DNA of 64,000 nucleotides from Liolophura sinensis (GCF_032854445.1 NC_088305.1:11579717-11643716); one strand, 5' to 3'; shown: positions 23,276 to 34,987, counted from the stretch's first letter. Notes: generated from the sequence alone by a model not told the origin. A program made the numbers and translations.

Positions 23276-23494
23276 GGCAAGCATAGAGCAGGTATAGAAT
23301 GTTTTGGTTAAATTTTCATCTCGCTTCACCTGGTAATCAAATTTTAAAGGCAAGTAAATGTCAGCTTATTTATGTGTAATTGTAATGAGCTGAATTTGAA
23401 GATAAAGAAATCAACAAAAAATGAAGAGTTTTGTAATCAGAAGAAAACTGGTTGACATGTGAAAGGGATTTCCCCCAAAACAAAAATTTCCCCC

Positions 23495-23580
23495 AGAACT
23501 CACAGCGACCGCATTGGTGAGAGACTCCTGGGTCATTACGCTGCGCTAGCGCTTTAACCGACTGAGCCACGGAGGCCCCC
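23495..23580 (-). mobile_element. SINE family 1, head only
   Basis: Only the tRNA-like head is present: on the minus strand GGCCTCCGTGGCTCAGTCGG through GAGTTC. A poly-C run follows on the plus strand. Confidence 0.7.
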
Positions 23581-24207
23581 CCCCCCCCAAAACTTACAGG
23601 AATGTCTGTAATAATGTGTAGGGATGAAACTATTTATAGCTTTGTGAATGGGAAATACTAGTTTAATGGTTTCTTCTACATTTTTTGATATACAGTAGTT
23701 GCACAAGAAGTGATTTTTAGACTTGAACACATCAACCATTAAACTGTCCTTCCAGTGGCGTTATTTTCGACATATTTACATACAGATTTACATAGTTTTA
23801 AATTTTGATAATATTTAATTTTAATTATATGTATAATTTTAGTTCATGTACTATGTATGTACATATATTTAGTCTGAACAGTCGTGATGGCGCAATAAAA
23901 AGAGCTTTATTTACCTACATCACATCTTTTCTGCTTTGTTTGTTTTTCTTAATTAAGTTTCATCAGTTGAAATGTTGTATTCAGTTTTCCACATAAGTCT
24001 GTATCTATAATGAGGTATCGATTATAAACTGAACAGAAATATAAACTCAATATTTTGATAAAATTAACTGGGTATCAAATTTCTTTAAATGCCGCTTTTT
24101 CAGGTAGTCATAAAATGCACTCTTAGCAATACATTTCCATGACTATTGACTAATGGAAACGAACAACCCATGATGACGCTGAGGCAGGTTGGGAAAGAGG
24201 GGTGGGG
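23581..24207. other. Gene-free AT-rich stretch
   Basis: Nothing recognised apart from low-complexity AT sequence. Confidence 0.45.
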
Positions 24208-24600
24208 TCAGGTTTGGAAATTCCACAAATCAGTACCGAATATGTCTGCCATTTGCCTGCTGTACTGCTGCACATCGTCGACGCATAGACCTGAAGAGAT
24301 GGTCAGTTGTGACTTACGGAATGGGTTCTCACTCTTGTGTGAGGGCAAACACAAATTCGCGATGTTATTCGGAACTGAAAGTGGCCAACGGACGCGCCGG
24401 TCGAGGCCACCCCACAGGTGTTCAGTTAGGGACACAGGTGAATACGCTGACCAGTCAAGCATTGCAACGTTTTCAGCCTGTAGAAATGCTCTACCTACAT
24501 CAGCAACATGGGGACGGGCATTGTCGTGCTGTAGTGTTACCCCAGGACGCTTGACAAATGAGACGACTATTGAACGCAGGATTTCGCCACGATATCTTAC
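24208..24600 (-). pseudogene. Tc1-like transposase C-terminal fragment
   Basis: A minus-strand open stretch reads RYRGEIL, then VTLQHDNARPHVADVG (second catalytic Asp), then MLDWSAYSP...TEHLWGGLDRRVR (third acidic residue). This is the C-terminal half of a DD34E Tc1/mariner transposase. The SPDLNPIE-type motif has decayed to SPVSLTE. The N-terminal half, the first Asp and any terminal repeats are absent, so it is a dead fragment. It is a different subfamily from the copy at 31.2 kb. Confidence 0.8.
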
Positions 24601-25631
24601 CGACTGGGTGTCGTGCTGAGATTTTTCATAACGTCTTCTGAGAGGACTAATCGTTGACAGCCCTGGGGGTCATGCCAACACTGTGAATTGTAGTCCTGAT
24701 TCACAGGGCATGTTACTAAACGGTGTCACATCACTAACTCTTTTATGGTAACTCATATTGTGTTCAATCATACGTCAGTTTTAGTTGTAAATCATAATAT
24801 TGCATTTATCTGGTTTCATGCAAAAATGCGGTCAACTGGACGTTGGAAAGTCGACCCAAAAGTTACATCGAAGGGTATATGTCCACTGAAAATCAGTCCG
24901 GAAAAAACAGTTGCTTATAGGCAAACATTTTTCTGCCTCCGACCATGGCTGGGACCACTTCAGCATTCAAATGTTAGACACGATTTATCCCTCTTCAAAG
25001 GATGCTGTTTCCGATGTCAAACTTGGTTTAGTTTTTCCTTATGGTTTCAATGACAATGCTATGGGGATTGGCAACGTAACATCCAGTCAACCCCACGATT
25101 CTAACATAACGCAACTATCCTAAGAGCTAATCAAAGAGCCATCAAACAAGTCAACGCAGCCATAATAGGATAAAGTTTAATAAGGTGTCGATTCACAGCA
25201 ACATAACTTTCAGCCATCTGGTAGGTATGTCTAAAACTAATAATAGCATGCACACTATACGCACAGTATTATATGCACTTCCTCTTAAAATATTGAATAA
25301 AATGGCTACAGACGTAACTACACGTGACTTCTACACTTTCTGCACCAACCCATGTGATCTGTGTGTGTCAAGACATATTCTGCTTTCGACTATACCATCC
25401 AGACAGAGCAGTCCAGACAGTCAAATATAGACCGTTCCTAACATTAAAGTACCAAACGCTTACAAGATATGTAATTACGCGTGGAATAAGTTTCATGTAC
25501 CACACTATAAATTTTTCTCCGCTTGGATTCATCTGCACAATAACAGTTTATATGTGCCGACCAGGATGGTATCCATGTTCTAGCATTATGCGGGCATGTC
25601 CTAACATTATACCGACATGATCCTACATTGT
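24601..25631. other. Gene-free stretch
   Basis: No exon or known repeat recognised. Just before the next SINE, short units like TCCTAACATTAT plus a CGGGCATG-like segment repeat two or three times (about 25575-25630). Confidence 0.4.
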
Positions 25632-25915
25632 GGGGGCCTCCATGGCTCAGTCGGTTAGCGCGCTAGCTAGCTAGCGCAGCGCAGTGACCCAGGAGTCTCC
25701 CACCAATGTGATCGTTGTGAGTTCAAGTCCAGCTCATGATGGCTTCGTCTCCTGTCGTACGTGGGAAGGTCTGGCAGCAACCTGCGGATGGTCGTGGGTT
25801 TCCCCCGGGCTCTGACGGGTTTCCTTCCACCATAATGTTAGCCGCCGTTGTATAAGTGAAATATTCTTGAGTACGGCGTAAAACACAAATCAAATAAATA
25901 AATAAATAAATAAAT
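25632..25915 (+). mobile_element. SINE family 1, full length
   Basis: Complete copy with an expanded CTAGCTAGCTAGC in the head. It forms the first member of a tandemly duplicated SINE pair. Confidence 0.9.
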
Positions 25916-25947
25916 CCTACATTATGTGGGTATATGTTCTATCATTA

Positions 25948-26165
25948 TATTTTATTTGATTGGTTTTTTACGCCGTACTACACTTATATGATGGCCTTCA
26001 GCATCATGATGGGAAGGAACCGGGTAGAGTCCGGGGAAAACCCTCGACCATCCGCGGGTTTACGGATAGACCTTCCCAATTACGGCCAGAGAGGAAGTCA
26101 GCATGAGCTGAACTTGAACTCTCAGTGATCGCGTTAGTGAGAGGCACCTGGGTTCTCTGCAGTAT
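25948..26165 (-). mobile_element. SINE family 1 in opposite orientation to its neighbour
   Basis: Begins with the family 3' end (TTTGATTGG then TTTTACGCCG). It faces the copy at 25632 tail to tail and was duplicated with it. Confidence 0.8.
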
Positions 26166-26288
26166 ACTGATATGGTGAAATACAGCATAGAGAGCAATAT
26201 CAGTGCAGCGACGTGTGTTTTGCTTGCATGGGTCAGGAAGTTTTCATATAAGAAGTTGCTCTACCCAAGGTGTGGCTGACCCATATGC

Positions 26289-26563
26289 AGGGCCTCCGTG
26301 GCTCAGTTGGTTCCCACGCTAACGCAGCGCAATGACCCAGGAGTCTCTCTCCAATGCAGTCGCTGTGAGTTCGAGTCCAGCTCATGCTGGCTTCCTCTCC
26401 GGCCGTACGTGGGAAGGTCTTGTAGCAACCTGCGGATGGTCGGGGGTTTCCCCCGGGCCCGCCCGTTTTCCTCCCACCATAATGCTCGCCGCCGTCATAT
26501 AAGTGAAATATTCTTGAGTACGGGGTAAAACACCAACCAAATAAATAAATAAATAAATCCTAC
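26289..26563 (+). mobile_element. SINE family 1, duplicate of the 25632 copy
   Basis: Followed by the same 35-bp spacer (CTACATTATGTGGGTATATG and onward) as the first pair. Confidence 0.88.
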
Positions 26564-26599
26564 ATTATGTGGGTATATGTTCTATCATTATATTTTATT

Positions 26600-26845
26600 T
26601 GATTGGTTTTTTACGCCGCACTACACTTATATGATGGCCTTCAGCATCATGATGGGAGGAAACCGGGTAGAGTCCGGGGAAAACCCTCGACCATCCGCAG
26701 GTTTGCGGACAGACTTTCCCACTTACGGCCAGAGAGGAAGTCGACATGAGCTGAACTTGACCTCCAAGTGACCGCGTTGGTGAGAGGCACCTGGGTCAGT
26801 GTGCCGTGCTGGCGTGCTAACCCCCCTCGACCAAGGAGGCCCCAT
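26600..26845 (-). mobile_element. SINE family 1, duplicate of the 25948 copy
   Basis: Shares private variants with 25948-26165, such as CTTCAGCATCATGATGGGA, and retains a longer head. Confidence 0.85.
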
Positions 26846-28168
26846 GTAGCATTATATGAACACATTCTAACATGACCCGACGAGCCTAGCGAAGAATATA
26901 TCTATACTCCTAAAATATTGATTATCTGCATGACACAACATATTATGCGTAATGCCATCAAAAGTCGCAGGCTTGTTTTACTCAAACCGAAAATAAGTCA
27001 GACACGGGTTAAGATGCTACAGGAATGCACCCGTGCCAGACAATATGTAGTTTTACACACAAAAGCATAACCTCTGAAACACCGCGTTAGTTTTTAACAT
27101 GCAACACCTTTAGCTCAGCAATTGTTGAAAGACAGGCAATTTGCTTCAGGTGACGTGACGTGGCCAAACAGGTTCCAAGATGGTGTAGAACTCAGCATTG
27201 ATAGATTACTGAATGTCGGATGCGAAGGTATGAGTTCAAATCTCGATCAGACCTACAATTACATGCACAGATTAATTCCTTAAACCAATACATCTGTAGA
27301 TATTTTTATCCATATCTATAGGATGAGGTTGTCGTAGTCTTGTGACCTACAGCTGCATTTCAATAGAGCCATCAGTCGTTTTTCCGTGTGTTTTAAGGAA
27401 ATTTATGTATAAAAAAATACATTTTTCGTGAAACAAATATATGGTGTACAGGTAGTACTTTAGTACGTAAAATCTCGGCTTCATTTTACACAAATAGCTT
27501 TATCCTTCACATCACAAACTTGAAGTCTGACTGAAGACTGCAAGGAAACAATCGGGGAGACCCACGGCTATCCGTAGGCTCCTGTCAGACTTTCACACGT
27601 ACAACCGCAGAGGAAACGAGCATGAGCTACAAGGTTTAATGTGAGTCTAAAAGATCTTGAGTTTCAATTTCAGTTTTGTAAGGATATACAATGTACTAGT
27701 AATTTCATTTTCATCTTCACAAATGCAGGGAGACGTATCAAGATGTCAAAGAAAAGCATGTGAAAAATTGAAAACGTCCTGCAGTTTACTACTAAACTAA
27801 ACTAATGCACCTTGTAATCTTGCTTGCGCAGTAGCCTACGTAAATTTCATTGTTGACTGAACAAGGTTTGAGAAGAATGCCTGTGTTGTAGGCTGTTATT
27901 TAATAGGCCGTTATGTCTTAACAGGGAAGAGGTTTCTATAGACTAACAGTCTGTTATGTAGACTATCACCGACGCACAATACTTCCAGGCGCTTTATTTT
28001 TTTCAAAGGAGTTTTACAAATGCCAGCGCTCCAGAGACAAAAATGAGGCGTACAAGACATGCTCATCTTACCACTGATTCAATTTCCTGGGACGACACCA
28101 ACCATCTAATTCCTAGGCTGGTTTAGCTCCGCAGTTAGGTATGTGGGTCAGTTTGACATTGATTAGAA
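26846..28168. other. Gene-free stretch with a weak SINE relic
   Basis: At 27545-27635 a minus-strand SINE family 1 remnant is visible (CCCACGGCTATCCGTAGGC on the plus strand). Around 27190-27270 a tRNA-like GAGTTCAAATCTCG occurs without a convincing partner. Nothing else recognised. Confidence 0.4.
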
Positions 28169-28300
28169 CACCCAAAACGCGGATATAAAGATTAGAACAC
28201 GCAAAACGCGGATATAAAACACGCAAAACGCGGATATAAAGATTAGAACACGCAAAACGCGGATATAAAGATTAGAACACGCAAAACGCGGATATAAAAT
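28169..28300. repeat. 29-bp tandem repeat, about five copies
   Basis: Unit CACGCAAAACGCGGATATAA plus AGATTAGAA; one internal unit lacks the GATTAGAA part. Confidence 0.85.
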
Positions 28301-28402
28301 ATAGCAGACTACAGCATCGAGATGAAAACCAGGTCAGCGACGACATGTCTGTTCTGATGTACACAAGTCAACTTGAGCACATTAGAGGAGAAGAAAACAT
28401 AG

Positions 28403-29035
28403 AAATGATGCCAAAATTAGATGAAAGAGCATCAAAACTTATTTGCAGATATGGACTTTAATGATTTTCTATTCGTTTTTAAGGAGAAAAGGGTATTTGT
28501 AAATATTTTTGTATGGTGGATATATGGGATCACTTTTTGGTACTTATCGTGGTCGTTGCATAAAATCGTTCTAAATAAGGATTTAGAATAAATCTCCATG
28601 TCTAATAAATTTATTGTTGATATTCAAACACATGCATTTAATGTGAATTATGACAATAATTATGAATATATGAAAAATAGTGAGTGCTTGGGGTTTAACG
28701 TCGTACTTAACAAGTTTTCAGTCATATGACGACGAAGGAGACCTTAGAGTTTCTTTTAAGGTCTCAGGTGTGACTCGGACCAGGATTGACCCTGGATCTA
28801 CCGCTCTCGAAGTGGACGCTCTACCTAATGTGCTGTCGGGACTGGTTTATATATTAAAAATATAAGTATGATCAAAATCCAGGCTGAACACATTTGTTAG
28901 CCAAAAAAGACCTGATTCTAGTGCAAATATAGTTATTTTATGTGTTTCATCCTCATTTATAGCATTATTATACAAAGAGTAGATATACCAAGAGATAGTA
29001 CCAAAGACTCACCATGTAAAAATTATTTTCAAGCG
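28403..29035. repeat. Dispersed repeat R1, copy A (SINE-filled)
   Basis: Aligns with 35938-36395 across the ATGAAAGAGC, GTATTTG and TTTTTGTATGGTGGATAT blocks. It is interrupted by a SINE at 28679-28852 that copy B lacks. Origin unknown; no coding capacity seen. Confidence 0.75.
28679..28852 (-). mobile_element. SINE family 2, internally shortened
   Basis: On the minus strand it has a tRNA-like head (AGCACATTAGGTAGAGCGTCC-like), then GATCCAGG and GAGTCACACC motifs, then the 3' end TCATATGAC...TTAAACCCCAAGCAC. About half the internal body is missing relative to the copy at 61684. Flanks ATATATGAAAAATA and ATATATTAAAAATA look like a target-site duplication. Confidence 0.8.
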
Positions 29036-29042
29036 TCTAATT

Positions 29043-30112
29043 TATATACAGGGTGCCAAAGAAAAAGTAACGGTTGAATTTTCACCACTAAAAATCTGTT
29101 TTGTACAAAGATTGCTAGTTAATCTAATACACTGTCATTTTCAACAGTTCGGTTAGCCCAGTTTCATTCAATGACTTAAGCAAGTTTGCTTCTCGTCTTT
29201 TAGGTACAGGCGAACAGAGGTTGGTGGAATACTTCCTTGTTACATCACTAATATCCACAATGTAACGAAACTAAACTAAACAATGTCACAAAGCTAAAAT
29301 ATGATCTGAGAACAACTAAAACCTATGGTAAACATTAGCACTGGGTAACTCAAAACATTCATAAATGAATTCAGTTAAGTGAGCTAATACTGGTAGTAGG
29401 TCCTATTTTATTATCAAACTTTTAGCCTCAGCAACCAGTGCAGTTCTCCAGTCAAACAGCAACGGTTTTAATTCATATTTAATATACTAGCACACAATTC
29501 ATTTGAGGCTAAGTACAAAATTAAATAATTGAAGTTAAATCTGCTATTAAGTCTTAAACCAGTTTTGAACAGCCTGGCCCCAAATCTCATTTAGCCGTGA
29601 CACCAAGTGACAAAAAGGACGTTTTTCTCATCAGTATCTTGTGAAACCAACATGTTCGGTTTATGCGTTCATTGTTCTCATCAGCATCTGGTGTAACCAA
29701 CATGTTTGGTTTATGCGTTCATTGTTCTCATCAGCATCTGGTGTAACCAGCATGTTCGGTTTATGCGTTCATTGTTCTCATCAGCATCTGGTGTAACCAA
29801 CATGTTCGGTTTATGCGTTCATTGTTCTCATCAGCATCTGGTGTAACCAGCTTGTTCGGTTTATGCGTTCATTGTTCTCATCAGCATCTGGTGTAACCAG
29901 CATGTTCGGTTTATGCGTTCATTGTTCTCATCAGCATCTGGTGTAACCAACATGTTCGGTTTATGCGTTCATTGTTCTCATCAGCATCTGGTGTAACCAG
30001 CATGTTCGGTTTATGCGTTCATTGTTCTCATCAGCATCTGATGTAACCAGGATGTTCGGTTTATGCGTTCATTTTTCGGTAGAGTAATGGTATCTAATTC
30101 AAAGTTTGTTTC
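29043..30112. repeat. Dispersed repeat R2, copy A, possible non-autonomous DNA transposon
   Basis: Begins TATACAGGGTGCCAAAG and matches 43942-44622 nearly throughout. In the other copy an inverted ACCCTGTATA is seen at the right edge, suggesting short terminal inverted repeats. This copy lacks that right end and runs into the UNG-derived duplication. It contains an internal 50-bp array. Confidence 0.6.
29625..30075. repeat. 50-bp tandem array inside R2
   Basis: About nine copies of a unit containing CATCTGGTGTAACCA and TTATGCGTTCATTG, with anchors at 29661, 29711, 29761, 29811 and so on. The R2 copy at 44.5 kb has one unit only. Confidence 0.9.
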
Positions 30113-30323
30113 TGCTTGCCCGGGCAGTCGGGCAGCTGGGCAGTCGAACAACCGATAAGTTACATCACTGCATACATGTATTTCATTATCAGAGTATATC
30201 TGGGTAATTTTCAGGGCAAATTCCTCATCATCAGAGAAAAAAGGTACTTTTCATTATCAGTGTATATTTCAATGTTTGTGTGGTTCACTGTTTAGTGTAC
30301 ATGTATACATGTATTTCTCACAG

Positions 30324-30563
30324 AGCCGGCAAACCAAACTCCCACGCCAAATATGGCTGGCGGAAGTTTACCGACGAGGTCATCAAGGTCATCAGCGACT
30401 CCTGTTATGGAGTTGTCTTTATCCTTTTGGGAGTTTTTGCTTGCGGGAAGGAAGGACTGATCGGTCGTTCAAAAAGTTCCTTGGATGTAAGTGTTTCTCT
30501 AAGGCCAATGCCCAGCTTGAATATGAAGGGATATCACCAGTGGACTGGACTTTAACACCTTAA
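30324..30563 (+). pseudogene. UNG exon 5 relic (no catalytic His)
   Basis: Preceded by the same TTTCTCACAG acceptor as the true exon. The reading begins like exon 5 (N-S/T-HAKYGW region). A deletion near 30460 then removes the stretch matching [18 protein letters not shown], including catalytic His233. After that the C-terminal SKAN...SPVDWTL reading resumes in another frame. No other UNG exons are nearby, so it cannot encode an active enzyme. Confidence 0.88.
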
Positions 30564-31216
30564 GGTGATGTTTGCATTTACTATGTAACTTTTCACCTCA
30601 TTCTCTGTTCAAGGCACTTTGGCAAATGTGTCAAAGGCAGATATGTTCAACACATTTGCCTGGATTTGGCGTGCGTTGTTTACTCTGCTTGGGAGATAAA
30701 GTGTTCATTTCTACATTAGAATAGTTCCTTTTTGATTTTGACAGATGCCTTCCTTGGAGCATCTTTCTGTTGTAATACATACACCTGTATGATCTTACAT
30801 AGTGTAATTTTTTTACATGTATACATGTTTCTGAATAGGCAGCGATACTTTTAACTCTCAGAAAATACTGTAAGAACAAAGAAAAGAACATTATTTGCAT
30901 ATATTTTTGATACACTTTTGAATTTCAGAAAGCGGTAATGCCAGTTTGGTATTGAGAATTAGCAACAAAAAAATACAAATTTCCATACAATTTTGTAATT
31001 TTGATGTACATGAAGCTCTGTTAAATCAGTGGTTAAAATTTTTGATATGCCTTTTCTTTTTGACACTTGCAATTGTGTATTGCAAAAAAAAAAATTCACG
31101 TCACTATATGAACTCGCAATTCTCATCACATTTTAACTGGATGTACTCAACTAATTATAGCGTACTCTAGCCAAGAAGAAATGATCACCACAGAGTCTGA
31201 TATATATAATATACTA

Positions 31217-32747
31217 CCAGGCAAAAGAAAGGTTTCACCGTATTTTTTGTCATAAAAAAAGTAAAAGCGCGGTTCCGGGTTTGATTCTAAGCAGGACTTA
31301 GTGTATGACTGCATCGTTTCCTCTACCAGAACGCATCGTCACGAACGCAGCAATTTGAATTGTGAAATTGCGACCACATGCAAAACGTCCTTTTGAGGCA
31401 TGGCTCGTGATGCGCGTGCGGTAATGTTGCATAAATACTCTTGCTCGAAAGAGCAGACATTCAGTGACCGAAAAAACACCAACAGTATGCCAAGACTTAC
31501 GCAAGCGCATCGAGACCAGGCCATCAGTATGTCCACCATGGGAGTCTCGCAACGTCACATTGCAAGAACGTTCAACTGCAGCCAAACCACCATCAGGAGG
31601 TTGTTGATACGCTATCAGCAGACAGGCCAGACCCAAGACAGACCAAGATCGGGAAGACCGAGGGTAACAACTGCGGCTGAAGATCGCTACATCCGGCAGA
31701 TCCACCTTCGAAACCGATTCGTCACGGCGGCGTCAACAGCGTCGACGGCACTAGGCCATGTCATCAGCCCAAGAACAACACTGCGTCGTCTTCGTTCAGC
31801 TGGTTTACGACCTTACCGCCCCTTCCGTGGGATGGCCTTGACCCTTTTACACCGTCAACGCAGATTGCGATGGGCACGTATTGTACGTCGGTGGCAGCGA
31901 CGTGACTGGGCAAGAGTGCTGTTTACAGGCGAGAGCAGGTTCTGTCTATTCAGGAACGATGGCAGAGTTCGAGTTTTCCGACGAAGAGGCGAGCGTCTCG
32001 CGCCAAACTGCGTAAGAGAGGTTTATCCGTTTGGAGGCGGAGGCGTCATGGTTTAGGGACCAAATGAAGACGCAGCTGGTTATTGTGTGAGGTAATCTGA
32101 CTGGCCAGCGATACGTTGATGAGGTACTGAGACCTGTCGTCGTTCCTTTCTTCCAACGACAGCCAAGAGGATCGATCTTGCAACACGACAACGCAAGACC
32201 TCACACTGCCCGCATTGTTACAGACTACCTCGAGACCGCAAACGTCATCGTGTTGCCCTGGCCAGCCAACTCACCAGACATGAACCCCATTGAGCATCTC
32301 TGAGATCACCTTGACCGCCGTTTGAGACAGCTGGTGCCTCCTCCAACTAACCAACAGGAACTTGAGCAAGCTCTGTTAAACCTATGGAACCTTATCCCTG
32401 TTGGCGTCATCCGGCGACTGACGACGTCAATGCTGAGGCGTGTGCTTGCTTGCATTGATGCCCAGGGTGGCCACACTCGCTACTGATGACTGTAGCCCTT
32501 CATTTCTGTGGATACTGTGACTTTACACGCACTTGCCAGTTAACTTTATTTTTGTGTAATTTTTTCTTCTGACCCCTTGTCTATTTCATTGTGTTTTGTG
32601 GCCAATTGAATGCCAATATTTTAAAGCCTTTTTGAGAGAATATTTCACTATGATTCCTGTTTATAAACCAATCTTCTTAATTCTTATATCTGCCTTTGTT
32701 TTTCTTTTATGGGCTCAAGAAGTGGGTGAAACCTTTCTTTTGCCTGG
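31217..32747 (+). mobile_element. Tc1/mariner element with terminal inverted repeats
   Basis: Ends are CCAGGCAAAAGAAAGGTTTC on the left and its inverted complement at 32725-32747. TA flanks both sides (31215-31216 and 32748-32749), the Tc1/mariner target duplication. Length is 1531 bp. It is inserted into the UNG-derived duplicate, so it is younger than the duplication. Confidence 0.9.
31487..32486 (+). pseudogene. Tc1-type transposase, inactivated
   Basis: The start MPRLTQAHRDQA leads an N-terminal helix-turn-helix region (GVSQRHIARTFNCS) and a linker RPRSGRPR. The catalytic core is LFTGESRF, where the first Asp has become Gly, then ILQHDNARPHTA, then SPDMNPIEHL. There are 34 residues between the second Asp and the Glu (DD34E). 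A stop replaces the Trp codon after GGGVMV (32054-32056) with a frame change just after. Two further TGA codons interrupt the C-terminal half, one at the Trp position of the HLWD motif. Length without breaks is about 333 codons, normal for the family. Confidence 0.9.
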
Positions 32748-33557
32748 TAGTTTACATAGGGTGGGAGAGGGATGATATAGTTTTTTGTCATCTCAACTCA
32801 TTATAAGGGACAATATATGTAGATATGCCTGATGTTTTTAGGTTCCATATCGTGGATTGTTTTCAAAGCTATTGTCTTCTCATTAGAGCTTCTCCGAAAG
32901 TGCTTGACAAAGTTTTAGCGTATGTCTTGCTACGAGCATAGCTTAAAAAGTACTGCATGTATTAGTCTCAGGTTTTTGCACACGTACACCCCAAACCTTT
33001 AACATACTGTACGTGACGTGATTTGCTGATGCATGTGTGGATTTGTACGTCTCCTTTTAAGTCTTTATTTATGGGATAGGGATCTTTGTTGTTGTTGTTT
33101 TTTAACAACATTCCAATGTACTATAAAAATGAGTATGCTGACGTGGATTTCTGTTGAGATGATATATTTATGATTTTATTATTTTGTTGGTACAAAAGGT
33201 TAGTACTGTCATAATGCACACCAAAGATGAAGATGTATGTCAAATATTCCGGCTCACAGTAGCATTTTCTCCTCTTTATCCTTGGGATATTGTGGACTTT
33301 CTTTCCAGTTTTGCTTTGTTGTCGATAATCATGGTGAGCTTTACGCCTGATTGCTGTTGTTCTGTTGTTTTTTTTGTTGTTGACAGCTAAATTCTGTATT
33401 GTTAGAAAGTAAAACGTGGTAAAAAGTATTTTCTTAAGAAAGTAAAGCTTGGTCTGTTATATATATATTTTTTTTGAGAATGTAACACTTGCTAAATATC
33501 TTGTTGAGAACATACAAGAAGTAAAACTTGGTCAGTTATATATATTATGACTAATGT

Positions 33558-33598
33558 AAAACTCAGTAAGAAATATTTTCTTTTTCTTACTGAGTTTT
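33558..33598. repeat. Perfect 16-bp hairpin
   Basis: AAAACTCAGTAAGAAA at 33558-33573 and its exact reverse complement at 33583-33598, with a 9-nt loop. It lies at the downstream end of the segmental duplication. Confidence 0.9.
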
Positions 33599-33600
33599 TC

Positions 33601-34587
33601 TTAATTATATGCTCATTGTTTAATATGTATTCTAGAGTTACCTCCCGTTGCTGACCATTAACTACGTATACGCAGAACATGTATTTCTAAATAACTCCTA
33701 CACACACTTTCAATATTTGCATACATTACGTAATAGACTATACATTCCGTGTAATTTTAACCGTATATATACTAAGTATACGAATGATCCGTGTATTGAA
33801 CGTGGGCTTGCTCATGTGCATGTTGAGCTTTGCTTCCAATAAAAGAAATTACTAAAACTACAAATGGTGTTACATTATGAAACTAAAAGAATTAAGTCTT
33901 GAATGGGTCAGTTAGAATTAACTAATTTACATATTTGTACATGCTTATTGCTAGCTAATGTTTTCATGTCCCACACACTACGTTTCTACAGCTTGTGTGA
34001 CAGGAGCGATGTGCGAGTAGATTTAACAAAGAATCATCAATTTACCTTCATTAGAGAGTTATCAGAATTTAGCACATATCATTCTTATGCATGTTTATGA
34101 TATAACAATCTAGTTTGCTGCGGTATACAATACATGGAACTGCTGACCAGGAGAAGAGACAAACAAACTACATGCTGGTGTGAATCGTGTATCATCCGGG
34201 AATATGGCGAGAGGGCGACCATTTCAAGCCACTCATCAGCATGCGACGAAACACCGAATGCACAATGATAACTATTTCCACAGGCACAAATTAAATCATA
34301 CTATTTGCAGTAGATAACTGGCACAATTAAACAACTTTAACATTATAACTAAAATACGCAAATCACTCTTTTCAAAGCGTAGACAATGAGGGTCCCAACG
34401 GGAGTCCCACACTCACCCGAACACCTGGTGGCAGCCATACATCGTGCTAACCATTTATGTTTGGAACATAACAACTCGACAAGTGTCATTCTTGACGTTA
34501 ACCTCTTAAAATACAGTTGTAGGTTCACAAAATGACGTACGATGGGCCCCACCATATATATCACCACTTATGTTTAAAGCAAGAACA
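33601..34587. other. Gene-free stretch
   Basis: Nothing recognised on either strand. Confidence 0.4.
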
Positions 34588-34728
34588 AGTCCAGCTCATG
34601 CTGGCTTCCTCTCCGGTCGTACGTGGGAAGGTCTGGCAGCAACCTGCGGATGGTCGTGGGTTTCCACCGGGCTCTGCCCGGTTTCCGCCCACCATAATGC
34701 TGGCCGCCGTCGTATAAGTGAAATATCA
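34588..34728 (+). mobile_element. SINE family 1, missing its head
   Basis: Runs from GTCCAGCTCATGCTGGC to GTATAAGTGAAATAT, then stops before the usual AAACACC end, so it is broken on both sides. Confidence 0.8.
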
Positions 34729-34987
34729 CAGATTAAACGGATATTTTCGAACACTTTCACAGCACACAGTTCAATACCATTGTCACTCAGATTTTGTGGT
34801 TAAGCAACCTTTCAGAATCATTTGCAGATTATGAAACCCACTGGTAGTGGAAGGTGCTCAAATTGGAAACAGTCCAGAATACAGTTGAGCTGGGATATGT
34901 TGAATAAGCCCATTCGGAATTATCACAGGATTCACCCTGACGTCATAACGTTGGAATTCCGGATGACCTAATGTAGGATAGGTGAAC

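Larger units (their letters stand above)
30215..33600 (+). repeat. Duplicate of 20430-23030, disrupted by a Tc1 element
   Basis: Direct-orientation paralogous segment: a UNG exon 5 relic, its 3' flank (30560-31210), a Tc1 insertion (31217-32747), then the continuing flank (32750-33600) with small deletions. Confidence 0.82.

Noticed and set aside
24146-24619. Plus-strand open frames of 157 and 121 codons
   Set aside because: They are the opposite strand of the Tc1 transposase fragment, which has the real motifs on the minus strand.
28169-30075. Regular short repeats that might suggest a CRISPR-like array
   Set aside because: Units are head to tail without unique spacers, and the genome is clearly eukaryotic.
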